Below are positions 1 through 6,322 of a DNA stretch of 9,478 bases, one piece after another. The translations under genes and the position numbers were made by a program. The stretch is from NCBI GenBank assembly GCA_030629295.1, contig DAOVPH010000052.1:1-9478 (forward strand). Direction: 5' to 3'. Below the pieces are notes generated by a model that worked only from the letters and a program-made list of their open reading frames with translations, did not search any database and had not been told where the DNA came from. This DNA comes from Candidatus Latescibacterota bacterium (GTDB taxonomy: Bacteria > Latescibacterota > MVCY01). Position 1 is the stretch's first letter. Every line of letters begins with the position of its first letter.

Positions 1-1276
1 CCAATTTTTTGAATATCATAGGCATCAGGACTCCGGTCGCTGAAGCAGCCAGAATGGCACCGAACATAGCTATTGCTACCACTACTCCCAGCATAAGATT
101 ACCCTGCCACAAGAAGGCAAGTAATCCCACTATCCCTCCGCAGGCAAGACCCATAATCAGACTGGTTCTTATCTCTCGGAACAGGCGCTCCCATATCTTT
201 GAAGTGTCAATCTCCCCTAAGGCCAGACTTCTGACTACCAGGGTAGCCGATTGAACCCCCACATTTCCTCCCATACCCATAAGCAATGGAACAAAAAAGG
301 CTAATGTGAGCACAGTACCCAGAACATCTTCGAAATGGCTCACTATGGTAGCCGAACCCATGCCACCAAAAAGGCAGATGACCAGCCAGGGAAGCCTTAT
401 ACCTGCCACTCTGACGGGAGAGTGTTCGGTCATCTCCTCCTTGCTGGTGCCAACCATCTTTGCTATATCCTCGGAATCCTCCTCTTCAATCACATCTACA
501 ATATCGTCAACGGTGATTCTACCCACAAGATGGCCTCCCTCGTCCACCACGGGCAACACCACCAGGTCGTATCTTCTGAAGATATTGGCAACTTCCTCTT
601 GGTCAGTTCCCTGCATTACTCTCATTACCTCACGGTCCATAATCTCGGGAACCCTTTGCTCCGGTCGGGCCAAGATCAGGTCTCGAAGAGAGAGGGCACC
701 TACCAGATTCTGATTTTTATCCACCACATAGACATAGTAGATTTCCTCGTTTTCGCTGGCAGCCTTTCGTACCACCTCAATGGCCTCTCCAACTGTAGCG
801 TTTTGGCCGACAGTAACAAGTTCTGCCGCCATAAGACCACCAGCAGTATCCTCCTCGTATTTCAGCAATTCCCTTATCTTCTGGGAAAGTCCGCTATCTA
901 TAGTTGCCAGCACACGCCTGGCTACATCCTCTGGCAAAAGGGCCACTAAGTCGGCGGCATCATCCGACTCCATCTCTCCCACCAACCTGGTTAGATTTCT
1001 CTCATCAATCTGTTCAATGAGCTCCTGTTGAGTGCGCTCGTTCACCTTAGTGACCACCTGTGGGGCGATAGAATCGTCCAGTAGATTAAAGACAAACTTC
1101 GCCTCCTCCGGATCAAGGTGGTCCATCAAGTCAGCTATATCCGGAGCAGATAATCCAGCGAGCAGATTGGAGATATCCCGCTGGGTCTCTTTCTCAATCA
1201 GCCCTCGGGCATCGTCTAATCCAGCAATTAGCTCACGTATGTTCTCTTGCAGTCCCTGCTGGTGGTTCTGTCCCAT
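1..1276 (-). CDS. mgtE: Magnesium transporter MgtE, C-terminus cut by window edge
   Basis: Mg2+-selective channel of the inner membrane, gated by intracellular Mg2+. The visible 425 residues have the family order. A helical MgtE N domain covers residues 1-140 (e.g. LMDHLDPEEAKFVFNLLD). Two CBS domains cover about 141-265, with the entry motif DTAGGLM at 143-149 and VGRITVDDIVDVIEEE at 251-266. A connecting helix follows, then membrane helices from RLPWL (294). The family hallmark MGMGGNVGVQSATLVVRSLALGEI is at about 333-356. The frame is open at base 1; the last membrane segment, which carries the pore Asp of characterised MgtE proteins, lies outside the window. The ATG at 1276 has GGAG 10 nt upstream. 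The gene overlaps the end of the DUF502 gene by 44 nt, so it is probably translated from the same mRNA. No Mg2+ riboswitch leader can precede it, because its start lies inside another gene. Control is therefore likely through the N/CBS domains. Confidence 0.96.
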   Translation of the reverse strand, partial: MGQNHQQGLQENIRELIAGLDDARGLIEKETQRDISNLLAGLSAPDIADLMDHLDPEEAKFVFNLLDDSIAPQVVTKVNERTQQELIEQIDERNLTRLVGEMESDDAADLVALLPEDVARRVLATIDSGLSQKIRELLKYEEDTAGGLMAAELVTVGQNATVGEAIEVVRKAASENEEIYYVYVVDKNQNLVGALSLRDLILARPEQRVPEIMDREVMRVMQGTDQEEVANIFRRYDLVVLPVVDEGGHLVGRITVDDIVDVIEEEDSEDIAKMVGTSKEEMTEHSPVRVAGIRLPWLVICLFGGMGSATIVSHFEDVLGTVLTLAFFVPLLMGMGGNVGVQSATLVVRSLALGEIDTSKIWERLFREIRTSLIMGLACGGIVGLLAFLWQGNLMLGVVVAIAMFGAILAASATGVLMPMIFKKL

Positions 1277-1931
1277 ATTCGGTTTTCTCCAGTTGCACTT
1301 CTCGCATCTGGTCTGGGGGTAGTATACTGCCCCCAGAAACAATCAACTTTAGTGCTTCTTCTACACTTATCTGAAGGGGGATTATATCATCTTTAGGAAT
1401 GAGAAGCAGATAGCCAGAGGTGGGATTAGGAGTGGTGGGCAGAAATATATTAACAGTTCGTTTCCCAGTCTTTCTCTCGGCCTCCATCCAGGATTCGGAG
1501 GTTATAAAGCCGATAGAATACATACCCTTACGGGGATACTCGAAGAGCACCGCCTGCTTGAGCACCGCCTTCTCCCCGGAGAGAAAGGCTTGACTGATCC
1601 TCTGGATAGTACTGTAAACGCCGTTTACCAAAGGTAGTTTGGTAAACAACCGGTCGAACATTTGAAGAAGCTTCTTCCCCACATAGTTGCTGACAAAAAG
1701 CCCCACCAGTAGAATAATCACTATGATGGTCAAAAAACCTAATCCCGGAAAAGGCTGTAGCCCTACGGAACTCCCCCACTTGTAGAAAACACCCTTCAAC
1801 AGCCCATCTACCTTACTGAAAAGCAACCATAATAGATAGATGGTAGCAACGATAGGAATTAGCACAATCAGCCCGCTGAAGAACCATATTCTCAGCTTCT
1901 TCCACACCGATGTCCGAATTTTTTTCTTCAA
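1233..1931 (-). CDS. DUF502 family inner-membrane protein
   Basis: A 232-residue protein of unknown function belonging to the DUF502 family. Two membrane helices are visible: residues about 17-39 (FFSGLIVLIPIVATIYLLWL) and about 65-85 (GFLTIIVIILLVGLFVSNYVG), with an FPGLG turn at 61-65 between them. The remainder is soluble. It has the family signatures LPLVNGVYSTIQRISQAF at 99-116, NPTSGYLLLIPKDDI at 169-183 and SVEEALKLIVSGG at 189-201, with an ILPP motif just after. Length is typical for the family. The start codon is TTG at 1931; its TTGA overlaps the stop of the upstream ftsB-like gene by 4 nt, a translational-coupling arrangement, and GAGG lies just upstream. The 3' end runs 44 nt into mgtE. 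Family and membrane topology are secure; the biochemical role is unknown. Confidence 0.93.
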   Translation of the reverse strand: MKKKIRTSVWKKLRIWFFSGLIVLIPIVATIYLLWLLFSKVDGLLKGVFYKWGSSVGLQPFPGLGFLTIIVIILLVGLFVSNYVGKKLLQMFDRLFTKLPLVNGVYSTIQRISQAFLSGEKAVLKQAVLFEYPRKGMYSIGFITSESWMEAERKTGKRTVNIFLPTTPNPTSGYLLLIPKDDIIPLQISVEEALKLIVSGGSILPPDQMREVQLEKTEYGTEPPAGTAREHT

Positions 1932-2263
1932 TTTTCCTCACTCTCCTCGGTTTCGATAAATCTCACCTTATAGATTTTCTCTCCCTCTTTCAGCATCCCA
2001 TACTCTTCCCGCGCCTTCTTCTCTATGTAATCCAAGTCATTTAACAATAGGTCCTTTTCTCTTTCAAGCCCTGTCTTTTTCCTTTCCAGGATTCCGATCT
2101 CCGTTTCTAAGGTCTTTACTCTGCCTCTCAACTGGCGTATTCGAAAAATACCGTTCTCATTGGTAACCAGCAGATAAACAACAAACAACAATAGTGCCAG
2201 GAAAATCCAAATAATCTTTTTCTGTTTAGGAAAGCCTCTACTCGAGGAGTGCGGTTCGTCCAT
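1928..2263 (-). CDS. Septum formation initiator family protein (DivIC/FtsB-like)
   Basis: Small bitopic division protein of 111 residues. It has a short basic cytoplasmic tail (1-16), one membrane helix at about 17-34 (IIWIFLALLLFVVYLLVT), then a charged heptad-rich coiled coil at about 40-80. The conserved DivIC/FtsB distal motif follows: YIEKKAREEYGMLKEGEKIYKV at 79-100. Known family members bridge FtsL and FtsQ/DivIB in the divisome through the periplasmic coiled coil. The ATG at 2263 is chosen over an in-frame TTG at 2299. The ATG has AGGAG 8 nt upstream, whereas the TTG has no ribosome binding site and lies only about 6 nt from the predicted transcription start. It is the first gene of the operon with the DUF502 gene and mgtE. 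FtsB and DivIC cannot be told apart from this sequence, so no symbol is given. Confidence 0.88.
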   Translation of the reverse strand: MDEPHSSSRGFPKQKKIIWIFLALLLFVVYLLVTNENGIFRIRQLRGRVKTLETEIGILERKKTGLEREKDLLLNDLDYIEKKAREEYGMLKEGEKIYKVRFIETEESEEN

Positions 2264-2271
2264 TCGGAATT

Positions 2272-2276
2272 CTCCT
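2272..2276 (-). promoter_or_regulatory. Ribosome binding site deciding the ftsB-like start
   Basis: AGGAG on the minus strand, 8 nt before the ATG at 2263. It supports this start over the 12-codon-longer TTG start at 2299, which has no comparable site. Confidence 0.75.
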
Positions 2277-2311
2277 GTTCCCGCTTGAGAGGTTATCAAA
2301 ATTGATATTTA

Positions 2312-2340
2312 AAGATACAACACCACGATAGAATTGTCAA
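2312..2340 (-). promoter_or_regulatory. Sigma-70 type promoter of the ftsB-DUF502-mgtE operon
   Basis: On the minus strand a perfect -35 hexamer TTGACA (2335-2340) is followed by a 17-nt spacer and a -10 hexamer TATCTT (2312-2317; 4 of 6 to consensus). Transcription would begin near 2305, giving a leader of roughly 40 nt to the ATG at 2263 with its own AGGAG site. Spacing, hexamers and position ahead of the first operon gene all agree. No operator could be recognised. Confidence 0.7.
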
Positions 2341-2472
2341 TTAAAAATCCCAGGGTGAAATAGAGAGATTTTCTGTGATAATTTGAGTATTACGACAATA
2401 ATATTAGCTTGACCTGTAATCTGGGCCGTAGATAGGTGAAGTGTCTTACTAAAGCTACATAGAACATTTGCT

Positions 2473-2502
2473 TTGTAGACAAACCTTTGTATTTACTATA
2501 GC
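2473..2502 (+). promoter_or_regulatory. Weak candidate promoter for the ABC exporter genes
   Basis: TTGTAG (2473-2478), an 18-nt spacer and TATAGC (2497-2502) on the plus strand; each hexamer matches consensus at 4 of 6. This is the best sigma-70-like pair upstream of the first ABC gene but it is not convincing. An activator-dependent or alternative-sigma promoter is equally possible. Transcription would start near 2509, just before the hairpins at 2511-2556. Confidence 0.25.
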
Positions 2503-2510
2503 TCTTTTTT

Positions 2511-2556
2511 GAGCCCCTCGTCGGGCTGTTAGAGAGTAAGATCCCGAATCCGGGCT
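2511..2556 (+). other. Leader hairpins upstream of the ABC exporter genes
   Basis: AGCCC (2512-2516) can pair with GGGCT at 2523-2527 around a 6-nt loop. A second small stem, CCCG/CGGG (2543-2546 with 2551-2554), sits just downstream. The same AGCCC could instead pair with the second GGGCT at 2552-2556, so two exclusive folds are possible in the presumed 5' leader. No T-run follows either stem in the plus direction, so these are not intrinsic terminators. The rest of the intergenic stretch, 2341-2588, is AT-rich and holds no gene that I can support. Confidence 0.3.
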
Positions 2557-2588
2557 TAATTGTCCATAAGTAAAGTGAGGCTACAGGT

Positions 2589-4337
2589 ATGGAAAAGCAG
2601 AAAGACAGCTTCAGAAAACTGTTACGTTTTACCCGACCTTACCGGAAGAGAATATTGATAGCGGTGACCTTCACTGGGGTGCTAACCCTGATTGGTTTAG
2701 TGCCTCCTTTGTTGATCAAACGTTTAATCGATGATGTGGTGGGGGCTTCCAGATGGGATATGCTCACTGGGGTGATATTGATGCTAATAGCCATCCCTAT
2801 TGCTACAGCAGGGGTTTCCTTCTTGAACAATTTTGTCATCGCCTACATAGGACAGAGATTGGTATTCGATGTTCGTCTGAAGATGTATCGGCAGCTACAA
2901 CGGCTTTCTATACGCTTCTACGAGACTATGAAGACCGGCAAAATCGTTTCTCGAATGATGAGTGATGTGGCTATGGTGCAGAACATGATAACCGGCAATA
3001 CCATAACTATGGTGACAGACATCATTTCCTTCTGCTTCGCCACAGTGATTATTTTCTCCCTGAGCTGGAAGCTGTCCGTGGTGTTGCTGGGGATTTTACC
3101 TCTATACTTACTTAACTACAAGTTCTTTATGAGGAGAATTCGACGGACCAATATCTCCTATCGTTTTGAGATGGATCAGATTACCAATACACTTCAGGAG
3201 AGGATAAGCGGAACCCAGTTGGTCAGAGCTTTTGTGAAAGAACGGGCGGAAACGCAGCAGTTCTTAGCCGGCACCCGCAGGAGTCTGAACTATGCGATGC
3301 GGGGAGTGATCCACAGCGCCTCCTTCTCCACAGCCTCCAGGATTATCAACGGTATAGGTTCCAGTGTGCTCTTCTGTCTGGGGTGCTACTTGGTCATTCG
3401 AGGAGAGATAACCTACGGGGCAGTGACGGCATTTATGGCCTATGCCCAGAGACTACTTGGCCCTGCCTTAAGATTCACCGAAATCTCCAATCTAATCCAG
3501 CAGACCCTTGTCTCTGCCGACAGGATATTTGAGGTGTTAGATGCTGAACCAGAGATAAAAGAGGTCAAAGGGGCCAAGGATCTTCTCCCTATCAAAGGTT
3601 ATGTAAAATTTGAAAATGTGACCTTTGCCTACACCCCTGGTGAGCCGGTGTTGAAGGAGATCAACCTCGAGATCCAGCCGGGAACCACGGTGGCCTTAGT
3701 AGGACACACAGGGTGCGGCAAGACAACCATAGGCAACCTACTTCTGCGCCTGTATGACCCCCAGTCAGGACAGATACTCATAGATAGCCGCAACATCGCC
3801 GAGGTTTCCCTAAAATCACTGCGCGGCCAGATCGGAGTCGTTCTTCAGGACACCGTGTTGTTCAACACCACCATAAAAGAGAATATCAAGTACGGCAAGA
3901 GAAATGCCACAGATCAAGAGGTCATAGAAGCAGCTAAGACAGCAGAGATACATGACTTCATTATGAGCAAAAAAGAGGGGTATGAGACCCTCATCGGGGA
4001 AGGAGGGACCAAGCTCTCGGTGGGCCAGAAGCAGCGTATCGCCATTGCCAGAGCGATAATTACCAACCCGGGGATATTGATTATGGACGAGGCCACATCC
4101 TCTCTGGACTCCGAATCCGAGGCCCTTATTCAGAAGGCGCTGAGAAAAGTCTTAGCCAATCGGACCTCGTTTGTTATCGCTCACAGGCTGTCCACCATTG
4201 TCAATGCCGACTTAATCATTGTTATGGACAAAGGCCGGATAGTCGAGACGGGCACCCACAGAGAGTTGTTAGAGAAAAAAGAGGGCTTTTATCGCCAACT
4301 TCACCAACAGCAACACGCATCACTCAGAGCGGCTTAA
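2589..4337 (+). CDS. ABC exporter half-transporter, subunit 1 (catalytic Glu, degenerate signature)
   Basis: A 582-residue type IV ABC exporter subunit: a six-helix membrane domain (about 15-315) followed by a nucleotide-binding domain (about 338-575), the usual size for MsbA/BmrA/BmrCD-like half-transporters. Visible ATPase motifs: A-loop Tyr348, Walker A GHTGCGKT (372-379), Q-loop Gln420, signature LSVGQ (476-480, instead of LSGGQ), Walker B ILIMD (496-500) with catalytic Glu501, SLD D-loop (505-507), H-loop His532. The X-loop reads LIGEGG rather than the usual VGERG. It should pair with subunit 2, encoded 202 nt downstream, as a drug, lipid or peptide exporter; the substrate cannot be read from sequence. 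The ATG at 2589 has GTGAGG 8 nt upstream. The C-terminal tail (about 571-582, HQQQHASLRAA end) is unlike the partner's and may have been altered by the adjacent repeat. Confidence 0.95.
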   Translation: MEKQKDSFRKLLRFTRPYRKRILIAVTFTGVLTLIGLVPPLLIKRLIDDVVGASRWDMLTGVILMLIAIPIATAGVSFLNNFVIAYIGQRLVFDVRLKMYRQLQRLSIRFYETMKTGKIVSRMMSDVAMVQNMITGNTITMVTDIISFCFATVIIFSLSWKLSVVLLGILPLYLLNYKFFMRRIRRTNISYRFEMDQITNTLQERISGTQLVRAFVKERAETQQFLAGTRRSLNYAMRGVIHSASFSTASRIINGIGSSVLFCLGCYLVIRGEITYGAVTAFMAYAQRLLGPALRFTEISNLIQQTLVSADRIFEVLDAEPEIKEVKGAKDLLPIKGYVKFENVTFAYTPGEPVLKEINLEIQPGTTVALVGHTGCGKTTIGNLLLRLYDPQSGQILIDSRNIAEVSLKSLRGQIGVVLQDTVLFNTTIKENIKYGKRNATDQEVIEAAKTAEIHDFIMSKKEGYETLIGEGGTKLSVGQKQRIAIARAIITNPGILIMDEATSSLDSESEALIQKALRKVLANRTSFVIAHRLSTIVNADLIIVMDKGRIVETGTHRELLEKKEGFYRQLHQQQHASLRAA

Positions 4338-4369
4338 TTCATGGCGCACAAAGCCGCAGCCAAACAATT

Positions 4370-4495
4370 GGCCACGAAGGCACAAAGACACAAAGAAAAT
4401 CGAAATAAGGCCACAGTGGTATAGACCGAATCGTGTTATGATCTTCGTGTCTTCGTGTCTTCGTGTCTTTGTGTCTTGGTGGCGAGATTTGACTT
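4370..4495. repeat. Interspersed imperfect palindrome, copy 1
   Basis: The left arm begins GCCACGAAGGCACAAAGA (4371) and the right arm ends with TTGGTGGC (4476-4483); the outer 25 nt of the arms are complementary at about 22 positions. A roughly 45-nt non-complementary centre separates them. The right side continues with AGATTTGACTT (4485-4495), identical to the same position in copy 2 (7251-7261). It lies between the two ABC genes, so the transcript would carry a long stem-loop there. It encodes no transposase and looks like a non-autonomous element or a REP-like repeat. Confidence 0.8.
4443..4482. repeat. 8-nt tandem repeat in the right arm of copy 1
   Basis: Three perfect units CTTCGTGT (4443-4450, 4451-4458, 4459-4466), then CTTTGTGT (4467-4474) and a diverged CTTGGTGG (4475-4482). 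The left arm has fewer units, so the array has expanded on one side only, probably by slippage. Confidence 0.85.
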
Positions 4496-4543
4496 CAGGA
4501 TGAAAAAAAACTGGAAAGGAAACACCACCAGCAGCAACTATGA
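4490..4543 (+). other. Possible remnant of an earlier C-terminus of ABC subunit 1
   Basis: Between an in-frame stop at 4490-4492 and the start of subunit 2, one frame reads LQDEKKLERKHHQQQL and ends in a TGA (4541-4543). That TGA overlaps the ATG of the next gene as ATGA. The composition resembles the charged tails of ABC exporter subunits, and HHQQQ echoes HQQQH at the present end of subunit 1. This suggests that the two genes once overlapped and were separated by insertion of the repeat. It is an inference from one short frame and could be chance. Confidence 0.3.
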
Positions 4544-6321
4544 AAAAGAGCGAAGAATCTTCTTATAGAAGCATCAAAAGGCTTATTGGGGCTTATTTAA
4601 GACCCTATTGGTTTAGGGTGCTCATTGTAGCCATAGTCACTTCAATGAGTGCTATGGCTCCCTATGTTTTTGGCTACCTGGGTAAGGTTATGGTGGACGA
4701 TGTGCTCCAACTGGGAGAGATTGTAAAGAAGACTGTGCCTGAACAGCTCAATCTCTTGGTGTTAGTCTTCTTTGCCTACATAGCTGTTCATCTGCTCAGC
4801 ATAGGGTTCACCTGGTTCTATTCTTATAACCTCGCTTATGTAAGTCAGAGAATAGTTTATACCTTAAGGCAACAACTACACGAAAAACTACAACGCCTGC
4901 AGATGACCTTTTTTGATCAGCGACAGACGGGAAAAATAGTAGCCAGGGTCATCGATGATGTGGATGTGATTCAAGGCAATGCCACCTATACTTTGATCAA
5001 TATCATCTCTCAGGTCGCTCTGTTGTTGGTGGGTGTGGTAATTTTGCTTAAACTGAACTTCACACTTGCCTTTATTGCCTTTGCCACCCTTCCTCTCTAT
5101 GCTATTAGTTATCAGATCCTTGTCCGAAGAATACGGGAAATAAATCAATCGCTGCGCAAGAAAAACGCTGAGATATACGGTCTGTTGGACGAGAAGATCA
5201 CCGGAGCCAGAGTGATTAAGTCATTTGCCCAGGAGCATTTTGAGATAAGAAAGTTCTTCCGGAAGGCAACCAAATTCATCCGGCTAATCATGAAGAATGT
5301 TCTGTTCAACAACACCTTATCTGCTATTGCCACCCTGATAAGTGGTGTGGGCACAGCAGTGGTACTCTGGTATGGCGCTCTGCAGGTTAAGACTGGCACT
5401 ATGTCCTTAGGTTCCCTGTTATACTTCTATTCAAGCGTAGGAGTGCTTTTCTCCCCCTTGATCACCTTAACCAATATGAATGTCATTACTCAACGGTTAC
5501 TTACAGTGTTGGGCAGGGTCTTCTCTGTCTTAGACGAAGAGGTGACAATCAAGGATTCAGAGAACGCTGTGGAGTTGGCCGAGGTGAAGGGGGCAGTCAG
5601 TTTCCGTCATGTTTGGCTAAAATATGAAGGGGCAAATGAATATGACTTAAAGGATATAAACTTCGAGGTGCCTTCTGGCTGTACGGTTAGTTTGGTGGGC
5701 CCCAGTGGGTCGGGGAAAAGCTCTCTGGTAAATCTGCTTCTGCGTCTGTATGATCCAACGAAAGGAGATATCTTGATTGACGGGCAGAGCACTAAAGGGA
5801 TAAAATTAACATCCTTACGGAAGCACATCGGTATGGTACCCCAGGAGGCAATACTCTTCTCCGGGACTATCGCTCAAAACATAAAGTACGGCCGCTTTAA
5901 CGCCACCCCACAGCAGGTGATAAACGCTGCTAAAGTGGCAGAGATACACGATTTCATCTGCTCTTTACCCGAAAAATATGAAACACAGATAGGAGAACGG
6001 GGGATGAGCCTTTCTGGTGGGCAAAAACAGCGGTTAGCACTCGCTATGGCCCTGTTGACTGACCCCACTATTCTTATCTTGGACGACAGTACCTCTGCTT
6101 TAGACGCGGAGACAGAGGCAAGACTATGGGTAACGTTAAAAAAGATAATGGCTAACAGGACATCTTTTGTTATCACCCATCGCATCTCCACAGCGATGAA
6201 TGCCGACTTTATTCTGGTGTTGGACAAGGGCAGAATAGTCGAAAGAGGCAGTCACGAGGAGCTTATCGCCAGCAGTGGGATCTACCGTCGACTTTTCGAG
6301 CAGCAACGGACAGCTGCATAG
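4540..6321 (+). CDS. ABC exporter half-transporter, subunit 2 (Asp in place of catalytic Glu)
   Basis: A 593-residue ABC exporter subunit with a membrane domain (about 20-325) and an ATPase domain (about 352-588). Motifs: A-loop Tyr362, Walker A GPSGSGKS (387-394), Q-loop Gln435, X-loop IGERG (484-488), canonical signature LSGGQ (491-495), Walker B ILILD (511-515) followed by Asp516 where a catalytic Glu is expected, ALD D-loop (520-522), H-loop His547. Asp at this position is typical of the non-catalytic subunit of heterodimeric exporters such as TM287/288 and BmrCD. Its intact LSGGQ would complete the active site made by subunit 1's Glu501. The ATG at 4540 has no close Shine-Dalgarno; the nearest purine run (GGAAAGGAAA) is about 20 nt away. 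This fits a start once coupled to upstream translation. It ends 1 nt before the convergent zinc-ribbon gene. Confidence 0.95.
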   Translation: MKKSEESSYRSIKRLIGAYLRPYWFRVLIVAIVTSMSAMAPYVFGYLGKVMVDDVLQLGEIVKKTVPEQLNLLVLVFFAYIAVHLLSIGFTWFYSYNLAYVSQRIVYTLRQQLHEKLQRLQMTFFDQRQTGKIVARVIDDVDVIQGNATYTLINIISQVALLLVGVVILLKLNFTLAFIAFATLPLYAISYQILVRRIREINQSLRKKNAEIYGLLDEKITGARVIKSFAQEHFEIRKFFRKATKFIRLIMKNVLFNNTLSAIATLISGVGTAVVLWYGALQVKTGTMSLGSLLYFYSSVGVLFSPLITLTNMNVITQRLLTVLGRVFSVLDEEVTIKDSENAVELAEVKGAVSFRHVWLKYEGANEYDLKDINFEVPSGCTVSLVGPSGSGKSSLVNLLLRLYDPTKGDILIDGQSTKGIKLTSLRKHIGMVPQEAILFSGTIAQNIKYGRFNATPQQVINAAKVAEIHDFICSLPEKYETQIGERGMSLSGGQKQRLALAMALLTDPTILILDDSTSALDAETEARLWVTLKKIMANRTSFVITHRISTAMNADFILVLDKGRIVERGSHEELIASSGIYRRLFEQQRTAA

Positions 6322-6322
6322 G

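Noticed and set aside
335..949. A 204-codon plus-strand open frame opposite mgtE.
   Set aside because: The minus strand here encodes the CBS and N domains of MgtE with clear family motifs; this is an antisense shadow with no domain.
1277..1340. A possible magnesium riboswitch upstream of mgtE.
   Set aside because: The region is coding sequence of the DUF502 gene, and no leader space exists before mgtE.
2501..2530. A possible intrinsic terminator (T-run followed by the AGCCC/GGGCT stem).
   Set aside because: On the plus strand the T-run precedes the stem instead of following it. On the minus strand the stem is followed by A residues, so neither orientation fits.
4341..4424. A 27-codon frame starting 4 nt after ABC subunit 1, including AAKQLATKA, which looks like the histone H3 tail.
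   Set aside because: Most of it is translation of the left arm of the palindromic repeat (ACGAAGGCACAAAG gives TKAQ). It has no ribosome binding site and too little length; the histone likeness is chance.
4370..4495. A possible CRISPR array, because of the short repeated CTTCGTGT units.
   Set aside because: Units are 8 nt and contiguous with no spacers; it is a tandem microsatellite inside a palindrome.
4500..4568. A 22-codon frame (ATG at 4500) overlapping the start of ABC subunit 2 in another frame.
   Set aside because: Weak ribosome binding site and no recognisable protein. The alternative frame ending at 4543 explains the sequence better.
5874..6227. A 117-codon minus-strand open frame inside ABC subunit 2.
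   Set aside because: It is opposite the ATPase domain, contains no recognisable motif, and the plus-strand gene is certain.
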